From an uncultured Marvinbryantia sp. (GTDB lineage: Bacteria > Bacillota > Clostridia > Lachnospirales > Lachnospiraceae), in assembly GCA_934394985.1 (NCBI GenBank), contig CAKRRF010000026.1:1-36631 (forward strand): a stretch of DNA of 36,631 nt, given 5' to 3'. Position 1 is the stretch's first letter; each line of letters begins with the position of its first letter. The position numbers were made by a program, and so were the translations under genes. The notes beneath the pieces are model-generated. The model saw only the letters and a list, made by a program, of their open reading frames with translations. It did not search any database and was not told the DNA's origin. Below are positions 8,505 to 17,335 of this stretch, piece after piece.

Positions 8505-9776
8505 ATGAAAGTATTAATCGTAGGAAGCGGCGGAAGAGAGCATGCGATTGCATGGAAAATTGCTCAGAACAAAAAAGTAGAGAAAATGTATTGTGCACCT
8601 GGCAATGCAGGAATTGAAGAATTTGCGGAGTGCGTACCGATTGGTGCAATGGAGTTTGACAAACTGGCAGCTTTTGCAAAAGAACATGAGATAGATCTGA
8701 CGGTAATCGGCATGGACGATCCGTTGGTTGGAGGAATTGTGGATGTGTTTGAAGCGCAGGGCTTAAGAGTATTTGGTCCGCGTAAAAATGCAGCAATTCT
8801 GGAAGGATCCAAGGCATTTTCCAAGGATCTGATGAAAAAATATCATATTCCGACAGCGGCATATGAGAATTTTGATGATCCGGAAAAAGCATTGGAATAT
8901 CTGGAATCAGCGAAGTTTCCGATCGTTTTAAAGGCAGACGGACTTGCACTTGGAAAAGGTGTACTGATTTGTCAGACCCTGGAAGAGGCAAAAGCCGGCG
9001 TAAAATCCATTATGCTGGATAAACAGTTTGGTGCGTCTGGCAACTGCATGGTCATTGAAGAATTTATGACCGGTCGCGAAGTGTCTGTACTGTCTTTTGT
9101 GGATGGCAAGACGATTAAGACGATGACCAGTGCGCAGGATCACAAGAGAGCCGGTGACGGCGATACCGGATTGAATACCGGAGGCATGGGAACATTCTCA
9201 CCAAGTCCTTTCTATACGAAGGAAGTGGATGAGTTCTGCAAAAAATATATTTATCAGCCAACGGTAGATGCGATGGCAGCAGAAGGCAGAGAATTCAAAG
9301 GGATCATTTTTTTTGGACTGATGCTGACAGAAGATGGACCGAAGGTTCTGGAATACAATGCCCGTTTTGGTGATCCGGAGACGCAGGTAGTACTTCCGAG
9401 AATGAAAACAGATCTGGTAGATGTATTTGAGGCCTGTATTGACGGAACACTGGATCAGATTGATCTGGAATTTGAAGATAATGCAGCAGTCTGTGTGGTT
9501 CTTGCATCAGAAGGATATCCTGTTAAATACGAAAAGGGTTATGTAATATCCGGATTCGAGAACTTTAAAGATAAAGACGGCTACTATGTTTTTCATGCCG
9601 GAACAAAAAAGACAGAAGAAGGAATTGTCACAAATGGCGGACGAGTGCTGGGCGTGACGGCAAAAGGAACGGATCTGAAAAAGGCCCGTGCCAATGCCTA
9701 TGAAGCGGTAAACTGGATCAGCTTTGATAATAAATATTACCGTCATGACATAGGAAAAGCCATTGATGAGGCTTAG
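8505..9776 (+). CDS. purD: Phosphoribosylamine-glycine ligase (GAR synthetase)
   Basis: ATP-grasp enzyme joining phosphoribosylamine and glycine. The start MKVLIVGSGGREHAIAWK is the family N-terminus. LKADGLALGKGV is the ATP-grasp lysine region, followed by GDTGLNTGGMGTFSP and EYNARFGDPETQ (metal ligands). ATG 8505 is used because AGAGGAGG lies 4-9 bp upstream; an in-frame ATG at 8481 would add eight unconserved residues and has no site of its own. 423 aa, normal. The product feeds PurN in the same operon. Confidence 0.97.
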   Translation: MKVLIVGSGGREHAIAWKIAQNKKVEKMYCAPGNAGIEEFAECVPIGAMEFDKLAAFAKEHEIDLTVIGMDDPLVGGIVDVFEAQGLRVFGPRKNAAILEGSKAFSKDLMKKYHIPTAAYENFDDPEKALEYLESAKFPIVLKADGLALGKGVLICQTLEEAKAGVKSIMLDKQFGASGNCMVIEEFMTGREVSVLSFVDGKTIKTMTSAQDHKRAGDGDTGLNTGGMGTFSPSPFYTKEVDEFCKKYIYQPTVDAMAAEGREFKGIIFFGLMLTEDGPKVLEYNARFGDPETQVVLPRMKTDLVDVFEACIDGTLDQIDLEFEDNAAVCVVLASEGYPVKYEKGYVISGFENFKDKDGYYVFHAGTKKTEEGIVTNGGRVLGVTAKGTDLKKARANAYEAVNWISFDNKYYRHDIGKAIDEA

Positions 9777-9798
9777 AGTAAAAGAAAGAGGTAAAAAC

Positions 9799-10956
9799 AT
9801 GAAAGAAATCAGGAAAACGATCGGCCGCCTGTTGATGCTGATGTGTTCCGTAGTGTGTCTGTTGATGACAGGTGTATCTGCGGAGGAATATGACAGCACA
9901 TCGGGAGATAACTCTTTATACAGTCTTGGACTGGAAAATGCAGAGTCCTGTGAGCCGGAATTTTATTATGCGACACTGGAATACAACGTAACAGTAGCAG
10001 GTGGAACAAAAGAGCTGCAGCTGGATCCGGTGAAATCAGCGGACAGTGCGGAAATCACCGATATCAGCGGTACAGAACTGTCTGAAGACGGAACCGGAAC
10101 GGTATCTATCTCTGTTCAGGCAGCAAATGGAGCGGTAGCTACTTATGTATTACATGTAACAAGTGATGGAAGTAAAAGTGAAACCGAGACAGAAGATGCA
10201 GCAGCTGCAGCAGAATCTGAGGCAAAAGCAGAATCTGAAAAGCTGGCAGCAGAATCAGAGAAGGTAGCACAGTCAGAAGCAGCAGCAAAGCTGGAGCAGA
10301 AGACCCAGCAGCTCACTTCCCTGCAGAAGGAAAATGATGATTTTGCAGACCGTCTGGATAAGCTGATGAAGATCTTATATGGTCTGATTGCATTTGCAGT
10401 AATTCTGTTATTTGTAATCATTAATCAGAGTCTGAGAAATAAAGACATGAAGGATGAGATCAAATCCTTAAAGGGGCAGGTAACAGAAAGCTATGAATAT
10501 GCCAGAAAAGAACAGAACATGAGAAGTGATTACTATTATGCACCTGTTCAGAATACCCCACAGCCGACAGCAGGACAGAATCAGCAGATGAATGATATGT
10601 CAGGAACGGTACATGCAGCATTTGGAAATGCTTCTCAGAAGCTTCAGGCACAGCCGATCCATATGACTGCTGCAGCACAGGAAGAGCCTCAGGTTCCATC
10701 TAAAAAAGAATTAAAGAAACAGGAAAAGGAAGCAAAGAAGGCTGCAAAGAGGGAAAAAGGCAGAGATGCAAGACCGGTTCAGCAAGAACCGATGATGGCG
10801 CAGCCAATGCAGCAGCCACAGCAAATTCCGCCGCAGCAGATGCAGCAGCCAATGCAGCCACAGCAGATGGCTCAGCAGGTTCCACCGCAGCAGCCGACAA
10901 TGGTTCAGAGCACAATCGAAGAACCGGATGTGAATGTGGATATGATTGATCTGTAA
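9799..10956 (+). CDS. Cadherin-like beta-sandwich membrane protein
   Basis: A 385-aa protein in sections: a signal peptide (about 1-30, ending VSA); an extracytoplasmic cadherin-like beta-sandwich domain (about 37-120, with YNVTV and a C-terminal YVLHVT strand); an Ala/Glu/Ser-rich coiled coil (about 125-180); one transmembrane helix (about 195-213, LYGLIAFAVILLFVIIN); and a long Lys- then Gln/Pro/Met-rich cytoplasmic tail. ATG 9799 with AAAGAGG is preferred to the in-frame ATG at 9763, which lies inside purD. It follows purD by 22 bp with no terminator between, so it is probably read from the pur promoter. Function unknown; the layout suggests an envelope anchor or sensor. Confidence 0.7.
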   Translation: MKEIRKTIGRLLMLMCSVVCLLMTGVSAEEYDSTSGDNSLYSLGLENAESCEPEFYYATLEYNVTVAGGTKELQLDPVKSADSAEITDISGTELSEDGTGTVSISVQAANGAVATYVLHVTSDGSKSETETEDAAAAAESEAKAESEKLAAESEKVAQSEAAAKLEQKTQQLTSLQKENDDFADRLDKLMKILYGLIAFAVILLFVIINQSLRNKDMKDEIKSLKGQVTESYEYARKEQNMRSDYYYAPVQNTPQPTAGQNQQMNDMSGTVHAAFGNASQKLQAQPIHMTAAAQEEPQVPSKKELKKQEKEAKKAAKREKGRDARPVQQEPMMAQPMQQPQQIPPQQMQQPMQPQQMAQQVPPQQPTMVQSTIEEPDVNVDMIDL

Positions 10957-10986
10957 AAGACAAAAGAGAAGACGATAAACCACTAT

Positions 10987-11020
10987 AAGAAAGAATCTCC
11001 TATGGGAGATTCTTTCTTGC
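10987..11020 (+). terminator. Stem-loop terminator after the purE operon
   Basis: A perfect 14-bp stem (10987-11000 with 11005-11018) and a 4-nt TATG loop. The 3' arm is itself pyrimidine-rich but there is no long T-run after it. The 3' end of the stem overlaps the -35 of the next promoter. Confidence 0.7.
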
Positions 11021-11059
11021 GTTATACAGTATACTTGTGCTATAATTTATATAACACAA
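11017..11059 (+). promoter_or_regulatory. Promoter and palindromic operators of the GntR-clpC-radA operon
   Basis: TTGCGT (11017-11022), 18-bp spacer, TATAAT (11041-11046). An 11-bp perfect palindrome TATACAGTATA (11023-11033) fills the spacer. A second dyad with arms TTGTGCTATA (11035-11044) and TATAACACAA (11050-11059), 9 of 10 pairs, brackets the -10. AT-rich dyads at the promoter fit autoregulation by the GntR protein encoded next. The link is inferred. Confidence 0.65.
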
Positions 11060-11081
11060 AAAGAGAAATGGAAGTGAGCAT

Positions 11082-11465
11082 ATGATAATGATAGAGATAG
11101 ATTTTCAGAGCGATGAAGCTATTTACATTCAGCTCCGAAATCAGATTATTCTTGGCATTGCGTCTTCGACGATCCAGGAAGGTGAGGCACTTCCGTCCGT
11201 AAGACAGCTGGCGGATGATATTGGAGTGAATATGCATACTGTTAATAAAGCGTATTCTGTGCTGCGCCAGGAGGGATTTCTGCGGCTTGACAGGAGAAAG
11301 GGAGCCGTGATTGCACTGGATGCAGACCGGATTCAGGCTATGGAGGAACTGCGTAACAATCTGCGTGTCAGCCTGGCCAAGGCATGCTGTAAAAATATTA
11401 CAGAAGATGAGATTCACAGTATGGTGGATGATATTTTAAAAGATATGAAGAATGGAAGGATGTAG
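11082..11465 (+). CDS. GntR-family transcriptional regulator, short YtrA-like type
   Basis: A 127-aa protein with an N-terminal winged helix-turn-helix: LPSVRQLADDIGVNMHTVNK is the recognition region (about residues 37-56). A short helical C-terminal part follows, with no effector domain, as in the YtrA subfamily, whose members often repress their own operon. Starts at ATG 11082 behind GGAAGTGAG; ATG 11088 two codons on is also possible. clpC follows after 3 bp. In Bacillus clpC is preceded by ctsR-mcsA-mcsB; here this regulator takes that place, so it is the likely controller of clpC. Confidence 0.88.
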   Translation: MIMIEIDFQSDEAIYIQLRNQIILGIASSTIQEGEALPSVRQLADDIGVNMHTVNKAYSVLRQEGFLRLDRRKGAVIALDADRIQAMEELRNNLRVSLAKACCKNITEDEIHSMVDDILKDMKNGRM

Positions 11466-11468
11466 GAT

Positions 11469-13913
11469 ATGCAATATACCGAACAGGTAAAACAGGCATT
11501 AAAGTATGCGAAGCAGACAGCAAAGCAATGTGGACAGAACTATATCGGTTCCGAGCATCTGCTTATGGGGCTGCTGCGTGAAGAACATGGAATGGCATCA
11601 GCCATTTTAAAAGAGTGTAAGGTAGAGGAACAGAAGCTGATGGAGCTGATCCGGGAACTGATTGTTCCGGAGGGGATGCTGGCAGAGCGTAATAGTTTTG
11701 AATACTCCCCTCGTGCAGCAGAGATTCTGGAACAGGGAGAAGAAGAGGCAGAGTTTTTCGGACAGGAGAAAATGGGAACAGAGCATCTCCTTCTGGCAAT
11801 TTTGAAGGATGTGGACTGTGTGGCAACTCGATTGCTGCATACGATGGGGATCCAGGTGCAGAAGGTATTTATGGCAGTACTGGAGTGCCTGGGACTGGAA
11901 GAGAGCCGCTATAAAGATTATATGCGTACGGTAAAAGGCAGCCAGGGTGCAGGACAGCAGGGCGGAACTATGCTGGAACAGTTTAGCCGAAATCTGACAC
12001 TGCAGGCGGAAGAAGGCAAGTTGGACCCGGTAGTGGGAAGAGAGGTAGAGATTGAACGAATCATCCAGATATTAAGCCGCCGAACCAAGAATAATCCATG
12101 TCTGATCGGAGAACCGGGAGTTGGTAAAACTGCGATCGTAGAAGGTCTTGCACAGCGCATTGTTGCAGATACGGTACCGGATACCATCCGGGGAAAGAAG
12201 CTCTATACACTGGATATGGCAGCGATGGTTGCCGGTTCTAAGTACAGGGGGGAATTCGAGGAGCGGATCAAACGTGTGATCCAGGAAGTGGCAGAACGCA
12301 GTGATGTGTTGCTTTTCATTGATGAACTGCACACAATTATCGGAGCGGGAGGCGCAGAAGGCGCCATGGATGCTTCCAATATTCTGAAGCCGGCACTTTC
12401 ACGTGGTGAGATTCAGCTGATTGGTGCAACAACCATTGGTGAATACAGAAAGTATATTGAAAAGGATCCGGCACTGGAACGCCGTTTTCAGTCTGTGACC
12501 GTGGAAGAACCGAAGCCGGAAGAGGCAGTGGCGATTCTGAAGGGGCTAAGGAAGGCATATGAGGATCATCATAAGGTACAGATTACAGATGAAGCGATCG
12601 AAGCGGCGGTGACCTATGCCGTTCGTTACATCAATGACCGTTTTCTGCCGGATAAAGCGATTGACCTGATTGATGAAGCGGCATCCAGAAAGCAGCTGAA
12701 AAAAGTGGAAGTATCAGATGGGCTGACGGTTCTTCAGGACGAGCTGGAAGCGTTATCAGAGAAGAAAGAAAATGCCATTATTCTGGGAGACTGGGAAGCG
12801 GCATCCGAATATAATCAGGAACAGAACAAGTTGATGAAAAAGCTGGAAGAGACAAAAAAACGTCATGAGCATAAGGCAGAAAAGAAACGTCCTGTAGTCG
12901 GAGAAAATGAGATTGCCGAGATTGTGTCTATGTGGACAAAGATTCCGGTGCAGAAGCTGGAAGAAAAAGAATCACATCGCCTGCTGAAGCTGGAGCAGAC
13001 CCTGCATCAGAGAGTAATCGGACAGGACGAAGCGGTAAAAGCAGTGGCGAAGGCAATTAAGAGAGGACGGGTGGGTCTGAAGGATCCAAAGAGACCGATT
13101 GGTTCTTTCCTGTTTCTCGGACCTACCGGTGTGGGAAAAACGGAGTTGTCTAAGGTACTGGCAGATGTAGTATTTGGCAGTGAACAGGCTATGATCCGTG
13201 TAGATATGTCTGAATATATGGAAAAGCACAGTGTCTCGAAACTGGTCGGCTCACCGCCTGGATATGTGGGATATGAAGAGGGTGGTCAGCTTAGCGAGAA
13301 AGTCAGACGAAATCCATATTCTGTGATTCTGTTTGACGAGATTGAAAAGGCACACCCGGATGTATTTAATATCTTGCTTCAGGTGTTGGATGACGGTCAC
13401 ATTACCGATGCACAGGGGCGAAAGGTTGATTTTAAAAATACGATTTTGATTATGACATCCAATGCAGGCGCTGCAGCGATTCAGGAGCCAAAGAAGCTGG
13501 GTTTCATGACCGGAGATGATGAGAAACAGAATTATCAGCGGATGAAGGGAAACGTTATGGAAGAAGTGAAGCGTGTCTTCAAACCGGAATTCCTGAACCG
13601 AATTGATGAGATCATTGTATTCCATTCTCTGAATAAAGAAGAGATTGCCAGAATTGTGAGTCTGCTTTTGAAGGAGTTTGAGAAACGGTGCAAGGAGCAG
13701 CTGGATATCGAACTCCATGTAAGGGATTCTGTGAAAAAGCATATTGCAGAGACCGGTTATGATGCGAAGTACGGTGCAAGACCGTTAAAACGTGCAATTC
13801 AGACTCAGCTGGAGGATGTCCTTGCGGAAGAAATACTGGAAGGCAGAGTCAGACGTGGTGACAGCGTGGCTGTTGGTTACGTTAGTGACAAGATGAAGTT
13901 CAGTGTAAAATAA
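11469..13913 (+). CDS. clpC: ATP-dependent Clp protease ATP-binding subunit ClpC
   Basis: Class I Clp/Hsp100 unfoldase that feeds proteins to ClpP. Two Clp N repeats (about 1-145) are followed by AAA1 with Walker [11 protein letters not shown] (near 215) and a [11 protein letters not shown]alker B region. The middle domain includes a UVR-like segment ([15 protein letters not shown], near 425), and AAA2 has Walker [11 protein letters not shown] (near 551). An LGF tripeptide in PKKLGFMTG matches the ClpP-docking loop. 814 aa, normal for ClpC. The McsB adaptor and CtsR genes are absent nearby. radA lies 16 bp downstream. Confidence 0.95.
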   Translation: MQYTEQVKQALKYAKQTAKQCGQNYIGSEHLLMGLLREEHGMASAILKECKVEEQKLMELIRELIVPEGMLAERNSFEYSPRAAEILEQGEEEAEFFGQEKMGTEHLLLAILKDVDCVATRLLHTMGIQVQKVFMAVLECLGLEESRYKDYMRTVKGSQGAGQQGGTMLEQFSRNLTLQAEEGKLDPVVGREVEIERIIQILSRRTKNNPCLIGEPGVGKTAIVEGLAQRIVADTVPDTIRGKKLYTLDMAAMVAGSKYRGEFEERIKRVIQEVAERSDVLLFIDELHTIIGAGGAEGAMDASNILKPALSRGEIQLIGATTIGEYRKYIEKDPALERRFQSVTVEEPKPEEAVAILKGLRKAYEDHHKVQITDEAIEAAVTYAVRYINDRFLPDKAIDLIDEAASRKQLKKVEVSDGLTVLQDELEALSEKKENAIILGDWEAASEYNQEQNKLMKKLEETKKRHEHKAEKKRPVVGENEIAEIVSMWTKIPVQKLEEKESHRLLKLEQTLHQRVIGQDEAVKAVAKAIKRGRVGLKDPKRPIGSFLFLGPTGVGKTELSKVLADVVFGSEQAMIRVDMSEYMEKHSVSKLVGSPPGYVGYEEGGQLSEKVRRNPYSVILFDEIEKAHPDVFNILLQVLDDGHITDAQGRKVDFKNTILIMTSNAGAAAIQEPKKLGFMTGDDEKQNYQRMKGNVMEEVKRVFKPEFLNRIDEIIVFHSLNKEEIARIVSLLLKEFEKRCKEQLDIELHVRDSVKKHIAETGYDAKYGARPLKRAIQTQLEDVLAEEILEGRVRRGDSVAVGYVSDKMKFSVK

Positions 13914-13929
13914 TTTCTGGGAGAACAGT

Positions 13930-15303
13930 ATGGCAAAAGCAAAGACAACCGCGTTTTTCTGTCAGAACTGCGGTTATGAATCAGCAAAGTGGCAGGGACA
14001 GTGCCCCGCATGTCATGAATGGAATACTTTTACAGAAGAACCAGTTGCCAGAGTGAGTGGCTCTGCAGCTGTCAAAAAGGCAGCGGCAGAGATCAGACCG
14101 GTACGTTTGTCGGAAATTCAGATGGATGAGAAGCAGCGGATTTCTTCCGGAATGGGAGAACTGGACCGGGTGCTGGGAGGCGGCATTGTAGCAGGCTCTC
14201 TGATGCTGGTGGGAGGCGATCCTGGAATCGGAAAGTCAACACTTCTGCTTCAGGTCTGCCACAATCTTACAGGGGAAGGACATCATGTTCTGTATGTATC
14301 CGGTGAGGAGTCAGCGCAGCAGATCAAGCTGAGAGCAAAGCGAATCGGAGAGTTCCGGGATGATCTGATGCTGCTGTGCGAAACAAATCTGGAACTGATA
14401 CGGGCAGTGATTGAGAAAACCAGACCGGAAATAGTAGTGATCGATTCTATTCAGACGATGTATCATGAGACTGTATCAGCAGCACCGGGGAGTGTTTCTC
14501 AGGTAAGAGAAGCAACCAATGTGCTGATGCAGATAGCAAAAGGGATGGGGATTTCCATCTTTCTGGTAGGGCATGTAACAAAGGAAGGTGTAGTAGCGGG
14601 ACCGAGAGTACTGGAGCATATGGTGGACACCGTGCTCTATTTCGAGGGAGACCGCTATGCATCGTATCGTATCCTGCGAGGTGTGAAGAATCGATTTGGA
14701 TCTACCAATGAGATCGGCGTATTTGAGATGCGTCAGAGCGGGTTGCGGGAAGTGACGAATCCGTCAGAATATATGCTGGAGGGTAAGCCGGAAAATGCTT
14801 CTGGTTCGATTGTGGCCTGTTCTATGGAAGGAAGCAGACCGATTCTCATTGAGATTCAGGCACTGGTGTGCCACACCAATCTTCCGATGCCGCGAAGAAC
14901 TACGGCGGGAACCGATTTTAATCGGGTAAATCTTCTGCTGGCGGTACTGGAAAAAAGGGCAGGTATGCAACTGTCGGCCTGTGATGTTTATGTCAATATT
15001 GCAGGAGGAATCCGTATGACGGAGCCGGCAATCGACCTGGGACTGATTCTGGCGCTGGTATCCAGTTATAAGGATATTGCCATTGACGAAAAGACCATCG
15101 CTTTTGGAGAGGTGGGACTGAGCGGTGAGATCCGATCTGTCAATATGGCACAGCAGAGAGTACAGGAGGCAAAGAAACTGGGATTTGAGACAGTATTGAT
15201 GCCAAGGGTATCTGTGAAAGCATTACAGAAGGTCGAAGGAATCCGGATCATCGGCCTGGAAACGGTTCGGGATGCGGTGCAGTATTTGATGAATATAAGA
15301 TAA
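13930..15303 (+). CDS. radA: DNA repair protein RadA (Sms)
   Basis: A RecA-like helicase that helps process recombination intermediates. The N-terminal four-Cys zinc finger is CQNC...CPAC (residues 10-28), Walker A is GGDPGIGKST (about 96-105), and the RadA-specific KNRFGSTNE motif follows. The C-terminal part is the Lon-protease-like domain (from about 290, with YVNIAGG and FGEVGLSGEIR). 457 aa, normal. GGGAG precedes the ATG. clpC-radA adjacency is common in Firmicutes. A strong terminator closes the operon. Confidence 0.96.
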   Translation: MAKAKTTAFFCQNCGYESAKWQGQCPACHEWNTFTEEPVARVSGSAAVKKAAAEIRPVRLSEIQMDEKQRISSGMGELDRVLGGGIVAGSLMLVGGDPGIGKSTLLLQVCHNLTGEGHHVLYVSGEESAQQIKLRAKRIGEFRDDLMLLCETNLELIRAVIEKTRPEIVVIDSIQTMYHETVSAAPGSVSQVREATNVLMQIAKGMGISIFLVGHVTKEGVVAGPRVLEHMVDTVLYFEGDRYASYRILRGVKNRFGSTNEIGVFEMRQSGLREVTNPSEYMLEGKPENASGSIVACSMEGSRPILIEIQALVCHTNLPMPRRTTAGTDFNRVNLLLAVLEKRAGMQLSACDVYVNIAGGIRMTEPAIDLGLILALVSSYKDIAIDEKTIAFGEVGLSGEIRSVNMAQQRVQEAKKLGFETVLMPRVSVKALQKVEGIRIIGLETVRDAVQYLMNIR

Positions 15304-15310
15304 CAGACCA

Positions 15311-15350
15311 GGGCGTATCACGCAGATGAATAGTGTGATACGCCCATTTT
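15311..15350 (+). terminator. Intrinsic terminator after radA
   Basis: An 11-bp perfect stem (GGGCGTATCAC at 15311-15321, GTGATACGCCC at 15335-15345), 13-nt loop, then ATTTTAT. Confidence 0.85.
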
Positions 15351-15444
15351 ATGTTGTTATTATTTCATATGACAAAGGACAGCAGTGCCAGGATATTTAT
15401 AGGGTTTAAAGCTTCAGGTATAGAGATAGAGAAGCATCAGAGAG

Positions 15445-15478
15445 AAAGAGGACTGTCGAAAATAGACAGTCCCTCTTT
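15445..15478. terminator. Second stem-loop, probably bidirectional or serving the minus-strand gene
   Basis: A 13-bp stem with one bulged base (15445-15457 with 15465-15478) and a 7-nt loop. T-rich on both sides (CTCTTTTA on plus, CCTCTTTCTCTC on minus). It touches the stop codon of the minus-strand gene that ends at 15478. Confidence 0.7.
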
Positions 15479-15708
15479 TATGAACAAATCTGTTTCAGAG
15501 ATTCCAACAACTCAAGATCAGCAGCAGTAATCTTCAGGTTGGATTCGATTGTTTTGCCCTCCGGAGTGGTAATCGTAAAAGCGATCACACTGCCTTCTCT
15601 CAGTGCAGGCTGTGCAGCACGTAAAAAAGCAGGAAATTTGGGATGTTGATTTGTAAAACGCTGCCACAGATTTCGGATCTGAAGCAGAGACTGAAAATTC
15701 ATAGCCAT
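15478..15708 (-). CDS. Conserved-looking small protein of unknown function, 76 aa
   Basis: The frame extends upstream to 15756, but ATG 15708 (MAMNFQSLL) is preferred because AAAGGAGG sits 11 bp before it. The protein is soluble-looking and has no membrane segment. The N-terminal half is basic and aromatic (RNLWQRFTNQHPKFPAFL); the C-terminal half reads like a beta strand pair followed by a helix (VIAFTITTPEGKTIESN, then TAADLELLESLKQI). I do not recognise a family. It stands alone, converging on radA with stem-loops between. Confidence 0.65.
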   Translation of the reverse strand: MAMNFQSLLQIRNLWQRFTNQHPKFPAFLRAAQPALREGSVIAFTITTPEGKTIESNLKITAADLELLESLKQICS

Positions 15709-15792
15709 GATGGGATACGCCTCCTTTAATGAGTTTGTGCGAGTAGATGGTAACATTTTTTGAGAAAAAGGTCAAATATTTTTAAAAAGTTA

Positions 15793-15821
15793 TTGACAGA
15801 AAAGAATAATCATGGTATAAA
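15793..15821 (+). promoter_or_regulatory. Promoter of tRNA-Trp
   Basis: TTGACA (15793-15798), 17-bp spacer, TATAAA (15816-15821), 19 bp before the tRNA. Confidence 0.8.
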
Positions 15822-15840
15822 TATTTGGTGAGCAACACAC

Positions 15841-15911
15841 AGGGGATTGGTCAAATGGTATGACAGAAGTCTCCAAAACTTTTAGCGGGAGTTCGATTCT
15901 CTCATCCCCTG
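15841..15911 (+). tRNA. tRNA-Trp (anticodon CCA)
   Basis: Cloverleaf folded by eye. Acceptor stem AGGGGAT/ATCCCCT is 7 perfect pairs. The D arm has a 3-bp stem GTC/GAC. The anticodon stem is GAAGT/ACTTT with loop CTCCAAA, giving CCA at positions 34-36. The variable loop is 4 nt and the T arm is GGGAG/CTCTC with loop TTCGATT. The discriminator base is G, as expected for bacterial tRNA-Trp. CCA is not encoded. 71 nt; the D stem is on the short side. Confidence 0.93.
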
Positions 15912-15919
15912 CTCCGATA

Positions 15920-15962
15920 AGTCGAAAAACCTTGTAAATACAAGGGTTTTCGGCTTTTTTGT
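15920..15962 (+). terminator. Intrinsic terminator of tRNA-Trp
   Basis: A 15-bp stem (15920-15934 with 15941-15955) with one G-U pair and one mismatch, 6-nt loop, then a six-T run. Confidence 0.9.
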
Positions 15963-15977
15963 TTTGTAGTGATTTTA

Positions 15978-16001
15978 AAAGTCATCACTAAAGTCATCAC
16001 T
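15978..16001. repeat. 12-bp direct repeat, two copies
   Basis: AAAGTCATCACT at 15978-15989 and again at 15990-16001, shortly after the tRNA terminator. A 7-bp inverted match (TAGTGAT near 15967, ATCACTA near 15984) overlaps the first copy. On the minus strand the repeat reads as part of a short open frame ending FSDDFSDDF then stop, preceded by a stop 17 codons upstream. It could be the worn end of a lost gene, such as the 3' end of an integrase beside a tRNA; this is speculative. Confidence 0.6.
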
Positions 16002-16159
16002 AAATTCGAAGAAAGGAGAGAAGCTATTTGTTCAAGGCTTTAGTGGATGACATAAAAATATCAGATTTCTCTAGAATGAAATAATTTTATTTTCTTTTCA
16101 TAGAAAAGAAAGAGTGACTATGATATAGTTGTATTAAGAAAAGACAGGAGGGATCTCAA

Positions 16160-17149
16160 ACGGCTGAGAAAAATAAGTTAAAACCAGACACCATACTAAA
16201 GAACTTCTGGAGAAATAACCATCATTTTGCAGATCTGTTTAATGCAGTATTTTTTGATGGAGAACAGGTACTAAAGCCAGAAGACCTTACAGAAGCAGAT
16301 ACCGATGTTTCATCACTGTTAAAGTTTAATGGACATGCGGAGACAGTACAGAAAGTCATGGATGTTGTCAAGAAGACAGCATACGGAGTAGACTTCGTAA
16401 TCTGGGGACTGGAAAATCAGGAAAAGGTGCATTATGCAATGCCTCTTCGTCACATGATCGGAGATGCATTTTCTTACATGAAAGAGTATAATGAGATAGC
16501 AGCCAGGAACAAAAAGGATAAGAATTTTGCATCATCTGATGAATTCCTGTCGAATCTGAGGAAAACAGACCGGCTTCATCCGGTTATCAGCCTGTGTGTG
16601 TATTATGGAGAAAAAGAATGGGATGGACCGTTTACTCTGACAGACATGCTGGAAGTACCGGATAAGTTAAAGATTCTGGTATCAGATTATAAAATGAATT
16701 TGTTACAAATAAGAGATAGTGGAAGTCTCAGCTTTCATGATTCAGATGTAGATACGGTATTTGATGTAAGCCGTTCGATTTATGAGCGGAATTATGATAA
16801 GATCAATACTGTATATAGGAACAGGTCTATATCATCAGAACTTGGCGTTGTGATCGGTGCCATAACAGAATCACAGGAATTAATTGACCATGCTTTAGCA
16901 TCAGAAGAAAAAGGAGGGCAGGTTAATATGTGCAGTGCTTTAGAAGAATTAAAACAGGAAGGGATGCAAGAAGGTATCCAGCAGGGAATGCAACAGGGAA
17001 TCCGTCAGGGTGTAGAACAGGGAATTTTGGCAAATATACGAACCTGCAAGAACTTCAATATCAGTAAAGAAGCGGCAGTAAAAAATATTATGAAGGAATT
17101 TGCATTATCAGAAGAAGAAGCAAACGAATACATGAAGAAATACTGGTAA
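16160..17149 (+). CDS. Rpn-family (PD-(D/E)XK) nuclease / transposase-like protein with ACG at its start position
   Basis: The frame is open from 16124 and codes for a protein-like N-terminus (DTILKNFWRNNHHFADLFNA) well before the first ATG at 16358. A clear AGGAGGG (16146-16152) sits 7 nt before ACG 16160, followed by GCT GAG AAA AAT AAG. ACG is therefore in the exact place of a start codon, one base from ATG. The product from there is 329 aa. DFVIWGLENQ (D78, E85, Q87) is the modified nuclease core, followed by MPLRHM. The C-terminus has Gln/Gly/Met repeats (QEGMQEGIQQGMQQGIRQG, about 272-290) typical of Rpn/YhgA-like proteins. Known members are linked to recombination or defence. Either a weak ACG start or a gene silenced by start-codon mutation. 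Confidence 0.75.
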   Translation, partial: TAEKNKLKPDTILKNFWRNNHHFADLFNAVFFDGEQVLKPEDLTEADTDVSSLLKFNGHAETVQKVMDVVKKTAYGVDFVIWGLENQEKVHYAMPLRHMIGDAFSYMKEYNEIAARNKKDKNFASSDEFLSNLRKTDRLHPVISLCVYYGEKEWDGPFTLTDMLEVPDKLKILVSDYKMNLLQIRDSGSLSFHDSDVDTVFDVSRSIYERNYDKINTVYRNRSISSELGVVIGAITESQELIDHALASEEKGGQVNMCSALEELKQEGMQEGIQQGMQQGIRQGVEQGILANIRTCKNFNISKEAAVKNIMKEFALSEEEANEYMKKYW

Positions 17150-17261
17150 TGCAAGTAACCAGTAATGAAGAACGGAGAAGTCAGGGCTATATTCAGATGG
17201 CAGAAACATAAATATCAGTATCTGTTTCGAAAATAAATTGGAATCTGTGTGGTGCCGAAAG

Positions 17262-17289
17262 TTGACCTGCATGCAGGGAAAAGTATAAT
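17262..17289 (+). promoter_or_regulatory. Promoter of the HipA-like gene with a palindromic spacer
   Basis: TTGACC (17262-17267), 16-bp spacer, TATAAT (17284-17289). A perfect 12-bp palindrome CCTGCATGCAGG (17266-17277) overlaps the -35 and most of the spacer, where a repressor would block RNA polymerase. Confidence 0.75.
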
Positions 17290-17335
17290 ATTTTGTAACG
17301 AATAAAGAATGAAAAAGATTGCAGGAGATGGAAGG

